Part shown: piece after piece, positions 37,801-48,122 of the stretch
Layout: each line of letters opens with the position of its first letter
How positions within the stretch are numbered: position 1 is the stretch's first letter
Assembly: GCF_029873635.1 (NCBI RefSeq)
Contig: NC_080428.1
Span: forward strand, 66,061,101-66,125,100
Direction: 5' to 3'
DNA from: Malania oleifera
Taxonomy: Eukaryota; Streptophyta; Magnoliopsida; Santalales; Ximeniaceae
DNA length: 64,000 nt
Made by a program: the position numbers and the translations under genes
Notes under the pieces: generated by a model
Told to the model about the DNA's origin: nothing
Database searches by the model: none
The model's input: the letters and a program-made list of their open reading frames with translations, nothing else

Positions 37801-40250
37801 AATCTTACTGGTTACACCCATTGGATAAAAATGGACAAATAATAAAGAAGGATGCTAGAAAAACAAGCCTGAATAAGTGTGATACACTCATCAAAAGAAA
37901 ATAACACCCTTCCATCCATCTAGACACTTGGAAATCTTCTCGACGCTAGATCCCAAAACCTAAAAAACCACGGATTACCACCCAAAGGAACCAATAAATA
38001 CATCAAAGACCACTATAAAATACTTCACCTTGCTAGAGCACAATTCCAAATCTATTAGAATTAAGATTAGTACTTGCAATACTACTTTTTCCCAAATTTA
38101 TTTTTATATATGAAAACTGAAAGGCTCTCAAAGTGTTGCAAAATAGTAAGCACATTCAAAAATGACTATGTATGATTGGCTAAGGAAAAAAAAATGGTAT
38201 TCGTACATGACCAGCCACATAATCTCACCCCCAATCCCTCACACAAAACTACTTGTCAAAGCCTACAACAAGCATACACGAAGGAGAATGCGGATCCCCT
38301 TGCCTAACAACCCTCAAAGTCATAAACCACACCTTAGATTCTCCATTAATGATAATAGAAAATGATGCATTAGACAGGAATTCTCTCATGACTCATCCAA
38401 GATCTCAACCTCCCACCAAAACCCTTTCTAAATCTAATCCAAAATTTTTCAACAAACCCAATCATAAGCCTCCGTTCCTTTCTGCCAACAAACATCTTCC
38501 ACAACCTCATTAGCTACTAGAATAGCATCAACAATTTGTCTATCCCCAACAAAAGCACTCTGGTACTAAGAAATAGTATCTCCTAACGCAAAATTCAACC
38601 TATTAGCTAGAACGTAGAAAAAAATATATACACATTGGTCACAAGCTCTAATAGGTTGAAATCAGCAACCTTAATATATTGACTCTTATTTGGTACCGAA
38701 GTGATGAAAGTAGAATTAATTTTTTTGTTTATAACAAAAGAAAATATATTAGATAAAGAGAAAAAAATCTATAACATGTGGGGGCAATGAGTCCACTAAG
38801 TAAAGGAAAAAAGAAAAAGATTAAAAAAGTACACAAAAAAAAAAAACAAAGCTCACAATATAAAACTAAACAATATTAGCCCCCATTTAGAATGTCTTAG
38901 AAAATAAGTACTTTTTCAGATAAATAGTTTTTATAAGTACTTGTGTCAATAAGTAGTGTTAAGTTTACACTAAATAAGTACTTTTCTAAAAAACCTTTTT
39001 TAGAAAATAAGTATTTTCTAAAAAGATGTTTTTCTAAAGTGGTTCCAAATGATCCATGTCAAGGAACCCCCTTTTCAAACCCTTTCCATCATGGTTTACC
39101 AAACTCTTCAAATTTGCTAATTTCCTTTGTCCCTTGATCTTCCAACTTTTTCCCTCCAATGTCACTCAATTTTAAATCCATTTTATCCAAAAGATTTTGC
39201 ACTTCTAAGTGCTACTAAGTCCTTCTATGGAATCTCCACCACGGGTGTAGGCAAAATTCCATCCCTACGGCCTACGTTGTAATGTTGGATTAATGTTTTT
39301 GCCCACAACCACATTAAAGCACTCATTGAAAATCTTCAAAAAATATTCCATAACCATATCCCAACAATCATGATAAAATGCCATATTTAAACCATCCAAG
39401 CCCCGAGACTTATCCCTCGCCAACAATCACAAGGGCTCTCACTTTCTCTCCTCAAAACGCCCTTGCAATCACTTCATTTGATCATTAGATATAGGATCCC
39501 AGTCTAAACCCTCAAACAAAGGCCTACAACCATCCTCCTCAGCAAATACAACCATCCTCCTCAGCAAATAGATTTGAAAAGAAAAACATAAATTCATAAG
39601 CATAAGGCTATGAATCAAAGTTTATTTCAATTCCTGTTTAATTACACCAGCAGCATAATTCAAAAACATAAAACCACCTATATTTAGGTGCACAAAACAG
39701 AAGCCTATATGACTTCTACAACCTAAAGACTATTGGTTCAACCTTAAACCAAAACCGACCCAAACAACCTTAAACCTTAAAACAACTACACAAACAACAC
39801 ATCAACACACCATCAGTAATTCAAACCCAAATCTCCAAACATCATGGCAACACCATTTATTCGTTCATTTATTTATTTGTTTTTTGATAAATCCTGACAA
39901 AATTTCATTGATTATGCAGCAGAACATGATGGGAATAATAATAAACCAAAAAAAAAAGGATGAGCCTTCTAGAACCAAAGAACAACAAAAGGTGCAGCAG
40001 CAGAAATCACCTTCTTCTTGGGGACGGCCATAAGTTCCATTGATCCACCAAAGGAGAATCTCGGGAGTTCAAGATTGTTCTTTGAGTTTGGGTCAAACTC
40101 AGGCAAAACCAACGGTGGCGATACGGCCGTATGGCCTATGATCCCATCAGGTGTCGCAGGTTGGGCAACCACATGAGTCCACCTTCTCAGCCCTATCCTG
40201 CACCACATGTTTGCCCTGGTGCTCTTTAGCATCGCCATTCTCAGCGCCAT
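22805..40250 (-). CDS. mitochondrial large-subunit ribosomal protein bL32m, complete, three exons
   Basis: This is a nuclear-encoded protein of the mitochondrial ribosome. Exons: 40250-40011 (80 codons), 24304-24231 (74 nt) and 22892-22805 (ending TGA at 22807-22805). They total 402 nt, or 133 residues, with consistent phases. Exon 1 starts [19 protein letters not shown], an arginine-rich and serine/threonine-containing presequence, and ends [14 protein letters not shown]. Exon 2 gives [20 protein letters not shown], the universally conserved L32 core. Exon 3 completes a zinc-ribbon-like [18 protein letters not shown] and ends GEQSGPAN. Splice sites are GT-AG: donor AAG/GTGATT after exon 1, acceptor ATGTAG before exon 2, donor CAA/GTATGC, acceptor TTATAG before exon 3. 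Intron 1 is 15.7 kb and intron 2 is 1.3 kb. The length fits the plant family. Confidence 0.93.
23360..23706. mobile_element. TRIM-like repeat in intron 2 of bL32m
   Basis: A diverged copy of the family at 15712-16262, sharing 'gtcctataaaag', 'ataattggagc', a 'ccacatgatagtccc' block and 'gtggctctggtatcaaatg'. The last is similar to a methionine tRNA primer-binding site. Noncoding. Confidence 0.55.
24305..25298. other. bL32m intron 1, 3' part; no element recognised
   Basis: AT-rich intronic sequence with a short (AAT)n run near 24895. A GC-richer 130 bp at 24950-25080 could be a repeat fragment. Confidence 0.45.
25299..25500 (-). mobile_element. SINE-like element (tRNA-derived)
   Basis: On the minus strand it has a B-box-like GGTTCGATTCACC preceded by 'tggtgaccccaaggtcac', then a body ending 'gtgactccagccaccattg' in reverse and an A-run (T-run 25299-25308 on the plus strand). 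The polymerase III promoter remnant and the length fit a SINE. The family is uncertain. Confidence 0.5.
27720..30550 (-). pseudogene. degenerate Copia gag-pol polyprotein
   Basis: Minus-strand fragments: a gag/protease-side region (30074-30550), integrase (29253-30029, with [25 protein letters not shown] and [13 protein letters not shown]), reverse transcriptase (28600-29250, with [14 protein letters not shown] and [13 protein letters not shown], then 28282-28557 with GPLKYFMGI) and RNase H (27720-28280, with [12 protein letters not shown], and near the end [14 protein letters not shown] and [13 protein letters not shown]). The ending [11 protein letters not shown] is characteristic of one Copia group (Ale/Retrofit-like; the lineage is inferred). 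Stops and frame changes separate the blocks. Confidence 0.85.
31592..31769 (-). repeat. 5' LTR of intronic Copia
   Basis: 178 bp, TG to CA. The first 40 bp match the 3' LTR remnant at 27665-27703. It includes 'ctatttataatatat', a possible TATA region. Confidence 0.75.
32648..34365. other. intronic sequence with a probable Copia solo LTR at about 32792-33145
   Basis: From 32792 (TGTTGGGTTTAATTTAA) the sequence carries repeated 'ggggtttgtttgtaat' units, 'cttataaacagcg' (TATA-like) and a (CCCTT)n stretch at 33048-33075, a pattern typical of a Copia LTR and its leader. The right end is not defined and I found no target duplication. The rest is AT-rich with nothing recognised. Confidence 0.4.
34371..35433 (+). 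mobile_element. solo LTR, 1.06 kb, with exact target duplication
   Basis: It begins TGTTGGTCCCAAGG and ends CTTGAGCCAACA. It is flanked by the exact duplication TTGAT at 34366-34370 and 35434-35438. It has 'ggttttgatgataacaaaat' near the start, TATA-like 'ctatataaatatgccc' at 34917 and a run of 14 C near the 3' end. The layout resembles SIRE-type Copia LTRs. Confidence 0.85.
35413..35505. repeat. tandem duplication spanning the solo LTR 3' junction
   Basis: 'aggttgccacttgagcca' followed by 'acattgatacct' occurs twice, about 46 bp apart. The unit contains the last bases of the LTR, the target duplication and some flank, so it arose after the insertion. Confidence 0.8.
35555..36402 (-). mobile_element. 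LINE 3'-end relic
   Basis: The minus strand reads [12 protein letters not shown] / [17 protein letters not shown], the conserved C-terminal LINE segment, then a serine- and phenylalanine-rich tail and a 3' UTR with 'ctctattaatatatgtttg' and a final oligo-A region (T-rich 35560-35580 on the plus strand). The upstream part to 36402 is not clearly recognisable. Confidence 0.65.
36416..36587 (+). mobile_element. Au-like SINE with 13-bp target duplication
   Basis: A-box-like TTAATGGTAAGG and B-box-like GGGGTTTGAGTCC are present, followed by 'gggtaaggttgtgtaaac', 'ccctccccctaccctcac' and 'gacccggggatgccc' ending in T. It is flanked by TTCATTAAAGGAG (36403-36415) and TTCATTGAAGGAG (36588-36600), one mismatch. 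It landed at the 3' end of the LINE that follows. Confidence 0.82.
36588..39560 (-). mobile_element. L1-type LINE relic with an internal MITE
   Basis: Minus-strand fragments: GPDGFNMAFYHD-like codons near 39400 and FLKIFNECF near 39330, the reverse transcriptase segment [19 protein letters not shown] plus [11 protein letters not shown] at 38490-38590, and the 3' tail 'tttctaattctgtttttgt' at about 36620. It is riddled with stops and frameshifts, so no single open frame remains. It lies in bL32m intron 1, in the same orientation as the gene. Confidence 0.75.
38885..39050. mobile_element. small MITE inside the LINE
   Basis: The left end CATTTAGAATGTCTTAGAAA and the reverse complement of the right end CATTTGGAACCACTTTAGAA are inverted copies. 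The middle is built from repeats of 'aaataagtacttttct'. The size (about 166 bp) and the ends suggest a hAT-type MITE. Target duplication not resolved. Confidence 0.6.
39561..40010. other. bL32m intron 1, 5' part; nothing recognised
   Basis: Low-GC sequence with a short tandem duplication 'caaccatcctcctcagcaaat' at 39528-39570 (about 22-bp units). No element signature. Confidence 0.5.
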
Positions 40251-41410
40251 TGTAACAGCAGAGGGAGGCAACCTTCTCTCTTTCTCTCCCTACGCCAAAA
40301 CTATGGTGCAATGCAAAGTAAACAAAACCAATGAGTGATTATTAAGCAAGAGAGGCTAAAGCAATCCTGTTTTCAGAGCATAGCAGATATACAGTCCCAT
40401 GTCAGTCCACCAGAAAATCAGCTGACCCAAGTTTTGACAAGCTCAAGCTTGGAGTGAACATTCCGGATGGAGCTCAAAGTCAGCCTAAACTCAGTTCAGC
40501 TTCAAAATTGTATTTTTGAGCTTGGGTAAGTGAGCTTAAAACTCAACTGACTTTCCCATGATATGTTCATGTGATGGACACGTGAAAAAATAAATAAATA
40601 AATAAATAAACTAAAAAATAAAATAAAATAAAATAAAAAAGAGATTAATCACTACAAATGTTTAGAAGATCAAATTTAAATTATATATGAATATAAATGA
40701 AATGAGCAATTACTCAACAAAACAGCACACAAACGCATGTTCCAACTCCATGATTGATACTAATTAATGTGATGAAAATTAATGAACTGCTTAAAATAAT
40801 AAGCAAACAAAAGAACCAATATGTCGGAAATATGTTTTTTTTTAGCAGGATAATCAAGATGAAGGCAAAAGAACAGATTAATTGAATATTCCAAATATCT
40901 GTTCGTGTTGAACATTAAGGGGAATGTGAGTCTGAGACAGTTCATTTTAATTGAAGATGACGAGAACAAGACTATCAACAACAACAACAACCAAAAAAAA
41001 TAATAAATAAATAAATACACAGAACTACTATGATTCAGTTCAGTGATCAAAACCAAAAATAAAAATCAGACAGAAAAATTACCAGTGAAGACGCTCAAAG
41101 AGAGAGGGGATCTGATCTTGAATCTGGATAAGCTGGGAAAAAATCAGGGAAAGAACATCGAATCCAAATCAAATATAGTCATTTAACAAAAAAAAAAAAA
41201 TATGCAGATTGTAAATGCATCATACATACAGCGAGACAGATGTTCTAGCGCACGGCGGTCGTGCAGAGGAGGAGGTCGTGGTGGTCAGCCGCGCAGCTGA
41301 GAGTAGAAGTGCTCAGTCCCCAACCGCGAAGGCGCACAGTGCATAAAACTACCGAGTTGGGCTTGGGTCTTCTGTTAACTATCATCAAAACGACGTCGTA
41401 TGATCTTATA
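40251..41410 (-). other. bL32m upstream region with a probable 5' UTR intron
   Basis: On the minus strand a donor-like CTTCACTG/GTAATTTTT lies near 41093 and a possible acceptor TTGCACCATAG lies near 40300, followed by a GA-rich leader to the start codon at 40250. This suggests a noncoding first exon at about 41094-41400 and a 5' UTR intron of about 0.8 kb. No transcript evidence is available. 40570-40640 holds (AAAT)n/(AAAAT)n repeats. Confidence 0.35.
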
Positions 41411-41415
41411 TGGAG

Positions 41416-43237
41416 TAGACCTGGCAAAGGAGGTCGTGTCAGATAATTTGTGGCGGATAAGGCGGATTAACGGATGAAGAAATTATAATCCATATTTGAC
41501 TCGTTTAAGTGGCGGATTAGGTGGTTTCGGGTCGGATAATTTATGGTGGATGGGTGAATCCGTCATTCCCAAATATAATTTTTTAAATAATTTATTTTGT
41601 GTCATAATATTTTTAAGTTATATACGACAACTTGCAATTAGTTTGTGTATTAACTTTTTTAATAACTATATCAATCATTCAATCGTTTATACTAATTAAC
41701 AACTCATGATTCATGTAAGTAAAATTGTAAGCATTAAAACATAATAAATGAATCTCAATCCAACTAAAAATAGAAACTCAAATCGTGTGACTCATTTGAG
41801 TCTCTCTAAAATCTAAACATTACAACTGTTCTTAAAGCATGCGAGTTTCTATAAATACAGCTACTTTCAAATCCGGGAAATCTCTCAAAATAGATATTCC
41901 CAATTTTCCATATTAAAAATAGGATATTATCGTTCTCTATTCAATGTTATGATGCATTCTTATTTGCATTACTATGATAACATCTTTTAATTTTTTTAAA
42001 CTATCAATTTCTTATATCATGATTTTATATCCTTAAAATTTGATTGAATGAAAGGTAATCTTAATTCTTAAAAACTATCTCATTATCTCTAGCTCTACCA
42101 TTAACGAAGCCAAGCAATGCTCAAATTACATATCTCAACTTGCACTGACTTTTTTTTTTCAAATTCACAACAATTAAAATTATAAGTTCGAAGCTCATAC
42201 TCTTAACCACGATTAAATGTTCTCCCGACATATTTGCTTTTTTTTCAAATAAGTTGTAGAATTATATTTTTAGTGTGAAATTATATTGAATACCATCTAA
42301 GTACAAAGCTCGAAATCAACTACCTCAAATACAACTTAAGACAAAAATTTTATGGGCTGATTGGTATTATTGTCAAAAATTACAGAAACGAAATCAAAAA
42401 TAAAAATTAAAAATCATAAAAATCAAAATCAAAAAACCAAAAACCAACAAACGACTCAAAAGTCAGAACTCATAAGACAAATTTCCCCAAAAGAGAGAGA
42501 GTTGAACCTGGTTCCGTGGTTCGTGAAGCTGAAGCAGCAAGTGAGTGATGGGCGGTAGTCGACGACGACAACGACGAAAGTAAAACCCTAAACGAAATTG
42601 AATGAGAAGTGAGAACGCAGAGAATGAGAGAAGAATCAAAAGATTCAGATTTCAGACTGTAGAGTGTTGTATGTGCAGTGTAGTGTGTACACAAAGTAAG
42701 AGTGTACACTGTAACGACGAGCGACAAGGCGAGGATTGTCACAGATTCACAAGGCTCCGCGAGCAAGCGATGGGCGGTAATCGACGACGGCGACGAAATA
42801 TTTAAGTATGAAACCCTAAACGAAAGTGAACGGGAACTGAGAAGTGAGAACGCAGAGAATGAAAGAAGAATCAAAAGATTCAGATGTGTGAGACGCGGTC
42901 ACGTGAGTGTTGTGTGCTGTCTGTGGCCTGTGCTGAGAATCTGGGCCAGGGGGTGTGGGCCGTCTGGCCGCGTGCGCATGGGCACTGGGCAGTTGGCAAT
43001 GAATTGGATGTGGGTAAGCGGGTTATGAGGCCGTTGGGCTTTATTCGTGAACCATTAATAGGCTTTTAAGCGGGTTGGCGGATATCCATCATATAAACCT
43101 GACCCGATCCGTTAAGGGGATGGATATAAAATGGAAAATTATATTGTACTCATTTAACAAACGGTTTGATTATAATCGGTTAAAACCAGTTAGATTTAGT
43201 TTGGATTAACGGATTTTTATCTATTTTTCTAGGTTTA
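41416..43237. mobile_element. non-autonomous hAT-type DNA transposon, 8-bp target duplication
   Basis: An exact 8-bp duplication ATATGGAG flanks it (41408-41415 and 43238-43245). The left terminus reads TAGACCTGGCAAAG and the reverse complement of the right terminus TAAACCTAGAAAAA, a short imperfect inverted repeat of hAT style. Subterminal regions are rich in a GGCGGATTAACGGAT-like motif at both ends. No transposase reading frame was found. It sits directly upstream of the bL32m promoter region. Confidence 0.8.
42545..42890. repeat. tandem duplication (about 230 bp spacing) inside the hAT element
   Basis: Blocks at 42547-42650 and 42769-42888 repeat the same series: 'gatgggcggtagtcgacgac', 'aaaccctaaacgaaa', 'gagaagtgagaacgcagaga' and 'gaagaatcaaaagattcaga'. 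The copies differ by scattered substitutions. Confidence 0.8.
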
Positions 43238-44171
43238 ATATGGAGTCTGATGGAGACTCGTGAACGAGTCAACTCGCACGCTTTTCAAACAAGCCTCCGA
43301 GTTTACTCAGCTAGTCAACTCGTTTAAGCTTGACCAGTTAAGTACTCCCCAATTTGAGGCTTTAGTTAATCAGTTTAAAAAAAAATTTTAACCTTTTTAG
43401 GGGAATGCTCAAAGTAGCAAAAGGTTTGAAACTTAAATAGAATACAAATTTTAATAAAACATCTTAAGGATTATAGTTTGTAACTTTCTTATCAAATGTC
43501 TCGAGTTTCAATATTTAAAAAGAGTAGAAAGAATATCAAAAATCTAAATTCAATATTGGAAATGAATTTTTTTTAATGTTGTTCAAATTTATTAAGTTTC
43601 TTGTTGCAAGGTCTTAAAGGCTCAAACCCAAAAAAAAAAAAAAGGATGAATCTGTTGGATTATCTCACATCGGTTGTAGAAGGGACTGGTGGTCAGTTAT
43701 TAAGTGTGATGGAAAGTCTAACCACATAAGTTAGCTTTTTGGTTTTGGGGTTGAGAAGGCCCAGACCACCCAACACTATGGTTCAACCATCTCCCCAAGG
43801 TGTCGTGCTGGGGAGACTTTGATGCCTTGCCGAGAGAGATCCCAATATGTGAGGGGGAGATTGTTGGGTTATCTCACATCGGTTGTGGAAGGGGTTGGTG
43901 GTCAGTTATTAAGTGTGAAGAAAAGTCTCGTCTCATGAGCTAGTTTTTGGGGTTGAGAAGGCCTTAAACCGCCCAATATTGGTATCAAAGTTTGGTTCAA
44001 CCTCCTCCCTAGTGTTTCGTGCAAGGGGAAACCCTGATACCTTGCCGGGAGAGATCCTGATGTGTGAGGGGAAGATTGTTAGGTTACCCCACATCAGTTG
44101 TGAAAGGAGCTGATGGTCAGCTATTAAGTATGAGGGAAAGTGTCACCCCATGAGCTAACTTTTGGGGTTGA

Positions 44172-47100
44172 TGTTGACCCTATGGGTCATTCCCAGTTTT
44201 GATAATGACAAATACTCTTGTATTTAATGGTTGTCAAGTTTGTGTTAAGGTTCTTATTAGCAAGTTCATATAATAGCATGCAGCAACTTGAAAAGAAGTG
44301 AAGACCTGACATATTCATTATTTGTTTTAATATATTTGGCGTTTGTAATAATTTCATTTCAAAGGTCCGTGATAATTTGCATGTAGGATCTATAAGCTCA
44401 AGACCTTAGAGAGACCTTAAGGATCACCCTTCGGTTGGCGTACTTAAAAAGGCCTTCGAAAGACCTTAGGTCCTTAAACAAATGCACAAACAGTCCCCAT
44501 ATCACTTACATAATCAGGGGAATCAATTGGATTAAAAATTGACTAATTAGGCAAAATTTGTGAGAGGTCGGGCGACCGAACCTGTCGTATTCAAAACACT
44601 TCAGGCGCCCGAACTACTGGGAAGTCAGCGGGTTGACCTGGTTTCAAGCAACCAAACCATAAATGAGCGTATCATCTCCGAGCAATCGAACTTCTGCGTT
44701 CAAAAAGGTCTTGAGCGACCGAACTTGTTAGTTCAGTTGACCGAACTCAGCTTCGAGCACCCAAACCGCGGACAGAAAGTTTCTGTTTTTTGCTTAGCCA
44801 ACCAACCCTGACTTAGGGCACCCGAACCTTTAAAAATTGATTTTTTAACTGAATCTATTCGGGCACCCGAACCTCAGACTGGGCACCCAAATCTCTCAGG
44901 TGAAATTAATTTTTTACTAAAATTAAAAGAGGTAAACTGGGTTAATTTTTCTAAACTTGTTTTAAACTTTTCTAATTATCCCCATTGAGTCCCTAACGGT
45001 CAAAAATTACCCCCTGCCTATATATGCATGTTCATTTGCAATAATTAGTAAGCGATTAGCAAATTGATTATGGCCAAAATTCTCTCAAAATCAAAAATCC
45101 TTTTTAAGCCCTATTACTCTTAGACACTTATACACTCCATTCTCCTTGATTTTTTAAGTGTTGTGAGTATTTCTAAAGTGTTTGTGCTTAATCTCACTAG
45201 CTCATTCTCTCATTTGCTATATTGATTGATTGATTTTTGTTGAGAGTAAAGCTTTAAGTTCTCCCATCATTTTTATTTGATAAATCTTGTGTGGGAAAAC
45301 TTAGTGGCTTGTAGTTCTTGCATTGTCATTGCAAGTTACCTTAGTCTATATTTTTTGTGTGCAAAAATCATTTTCAAAGCTTGCATTCGAACATCCGTTG
45401 TGCTTAGTACATTGAGAACATCTTATCAAGGTTGTTCGAATCTGTAATGACCCGAACAATAATAGTATTTAAATAATGATTAAGAGGGTGGAAAATGGAA
45501 ACAAGAAGTGTTTGTCGACGAAATTGTAATTGGACTCGTCGACGAGGTGACATGTCTCGTCAATGAGGAAATACTGAGAGAGGTTTTGGGCAGTCTGAAT
45601 TTTGTCGACGAGGAGTGGGTTTCGTCGATGAAATTATTAAAGGACTCCTCAACGAGATGATGTGGCTTGTCGACGAATCCAGCCCTATAAATAGTGAAAA
45701 ACTTGGATTTTTCATGAAATTCAGCGCAAAAACTCCCTCTCTCTCCTCCCTTCGGCTCCCTCTCCTTCTCTCTTCGATTTCGAGTCGAATTTCCGTCGGT
45801 TCGACGATCTGAAGTCACTACAATGCTCCTGGAGAAGTTCTCTTCATACCTACCGGAGCGGATCGTCAGTGGAGCTAATTTGAAATTCGTCCCTAAGTTG
45901 AGGTAAGACTTTATATGCCAAATTTGGTCTTGCCGTAGTTATAAAAAAGGTTATTTACGAAAAAATACTGATGTTTGGTTATGAGGGTTGTCATTTTTAG
46001 GGTTTTGATCAGGAAACCCTACGGGTGTTAGACCAGGATATTTTAGGGGTTTTCTCAGTAGCCAGGTAAAAGAATTAACTAAAGCAGTAATTTTTCACGC
46101 AAATTACTATTATTTATGAGCAAATTGATTTTCTGAAAAATATGTACGATATTTGAATATTATGGAGTAAATGCATATTTGGGAAAATACTGCTGTTGTA
46201 TAAGAATTATGATTTTAGAATGAAATGTATGATTTACCCAGTTTGTGTGGCATGAATGTTATTTTTTATGAAAAGTATTATTATATGGAAGATTTTACGA
46301 GTAAAGCATGTTTTCAAGAATTATGAAATAACGCAGTACAATATAATTTTGAAAATACATGATAATTGATTTATTTTCAAAATGATATATATGAGATATT
46401 CAGCACAAGGCCGTGTTTTATGTATGATTTCGGCACAAGGCCGTATTTATGAAATGTTCGGCACGAGGCCGTATTTATGAAATTATGAAAAATACTATAA
46501 TATCATGTATTATATGTTATCAAAATCCGGATGTTACTTCAGTTCAGTTTCAGGAACTCGATGTCATAGCTATATAGATAAGATATCTATGTTCAGACTT
46601 GTGCTAACCACCCCACGAGGGGGTGGGAGATGAATAGTCGATGTGGCTTTCAGTGTAGAGTTGTAGACATCCACCTGACAGTCCAGACCAGGGTGCGGCG
46701 AGCCCATCGTACTTACAGACATTTTTGACTCAACAGTGGTCAACTAGCCATTGTTGGGTCCCGCCTTCGGGCTGCACAACCTATCATGGGGGGTAATACA
46801 TAATATCAGCTAGTTATTCATCCTGGATATGTTTTCAGTATTATCAGATATAACAGACAATTTATGAATGATATGAGTTAATAGAAAAATATGAAAGTAT
46901 ATGATGATTCAGTATGTTATGACGAATGTTTACAGATATATGAAATGTATTGTATATGTATAACTACATTATATATTCATGTTACCACACAGCTGCATTT
47001 AGTTTATTTTCCCTTACTGAGATGTGTCTCACCCCTGAACTTAATTAATTTTTCAGGAGATCCTAAGAGACCAGCAAGTCGTGGCCACCGTTGAGTGAGT

Positions 47101-48095
47101 TGAGCTTCCCTGCTAGAAGGGTAAGCTTTGATCTAGGATTAGGAGATTTTTGTTGTAAGATTTTAGGTATATTTTGATGTTTTGGATATTGTATTCAAAT
47201 ACTGTATTTTGGGAATGTAGTAGACTCTAGTAATATGTAATTAATGGTTTGATGGATGTAAATTATTTTTACTACTACTTAAGTTTTCGCTGTTTATGTT
47301 AGGTTATCCCCGCTACCCATGGGTTCGGGTTAATGTTATTATTATTTATGTTTATTATATGATAAGTTAAGTAGGTCGTTACAGAATCATCTAGCTAGCA
47401 TATTTGAAACCTTGATATGATACTGCGATATTCAAAAATTGTGTTTCAAATCTTTCTATGATATACACTCTTGTGCTTGATTAGATAAAATCATTATTCT
47501 GAGTGTTGATTACACACATAAAGCACCGAGCTTATAGTTCATACATTCTTGAGGTGCATTGATTAGATTATGCATATTGTTGTACGTACCTGCTTAGCTG
47601 AGAAGTACATTTCCGTATACTTAAATTCATATTGATTGTATTCTAGGCATGGGTCTGAAGAGGGAGACTAACCCTGCTGAATAGTTCTGGATTGGCTTAG
47701 ACCCGGTTAGAAAAGTTAGGTGCACCATCCTGGGTAAGGTGTAGGTTGGGGTCAACCCCGCTAGTTGACCTGGTTGTAACTAGTGCCGCTTCACCCGTTA
47801 AGTGAGCGTTAGTGGAATCATCAGGCTTGCGAGCTAGAGACAAGGACATAAGCAGTATTGGCTGAAGCCCGATAACATATCGTGTCTATTTATATTTCTG
47901 CACTTTATATTTACCGTATGTGTATGTTATATTGTGAATGTTGCGAATGATTTAATTTCCGCATATCATTATCTACGCAATTGGTGAATGATTAGAAAGA
48001 CCCTAGGTTGTGTTATACGGCTATCTCGTTTAACTTAGGAGATAAATTTTAAAATTCCAATTCACTCCCCTATTGGGAATACACTAAAGTTAATA
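44172..48095 (+). mobile_element. solo LTR (about 1.98 kb without insert) inside the TRIM
   Basis: It begins TGTTGACCCTATGGGTC. It is flanked by the exact duplication GTTGA (44167-44171 and 48096-48100). Removing it restores the TRIM LTR. It belongs to the family of 18446-20515, sharing 'gataatgacaaatac', the GGCGACCGAACC-like repeats (44570-44890) and 'ccaattcactcccc' near the 3' end. The final CA appears mutated to TA. It is itself split by 45443-47383. Confidence 0.82.
45443..47383 (+). mobile_element. solo LTR, 1.94 kb, nested inside the previous LTR
   Basis: It begins TGTAATGACCCGAAC and ends GTAGGTCGTTACA. It is flanked by the exact duplication GAATC (45438-45442 and 47384-47388). It carries repeated TCGTCGACGAG motifs (45510-45680), TATA-like 'ccctataaatagtg' at 45684, three tandem copies of 'cggcacaaggccgtattta' at about 46405-46480, and 'gagatgtgtctcacccctga'. 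The same LTR superfamily recurs near 50990-53818 and 59478-61680. Gypsy-type ancestry is likely but unproven without internal sequence. Confidence 0.85.
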
Positions 48096-48122
48096 GTTGA
48101 GAAGACCCTAGACCACCCAATA

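Larger units (their letters stand above)
43653..48122 (+). mobile_element. tandem TRIM retrotransposon (LTR-int-LTR-int-LTR), interrupted
   Basis: Three LTR copies start with TGTTGG or TGTTAGG at 43653, 43862 and 44077. Each continues TTATCTCACATCGGTTG-like and ends CAACA or CAATA (43775, 43978, 48122). Two internal segments (43776-43861 and 43979-44076) contain a TTGGTATCAAAGTTTGG primer-binding-like site and a GTGAGGGGGAGAT polypurine tract, with no coding sequence. The third LTR is split by the insertion at 44172-48095. Flanks GAATC and GAACC may be the decayed target duplication. Confidence 0.8.

Noticed and set aside
42470..43069. Small genes encoded by several open frames upstream of bL32m
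   Set aside because: They lie within the hAT element in duplicated CG-rich sequence, are not conserved between the two duplicate blocks, and match no known protein.
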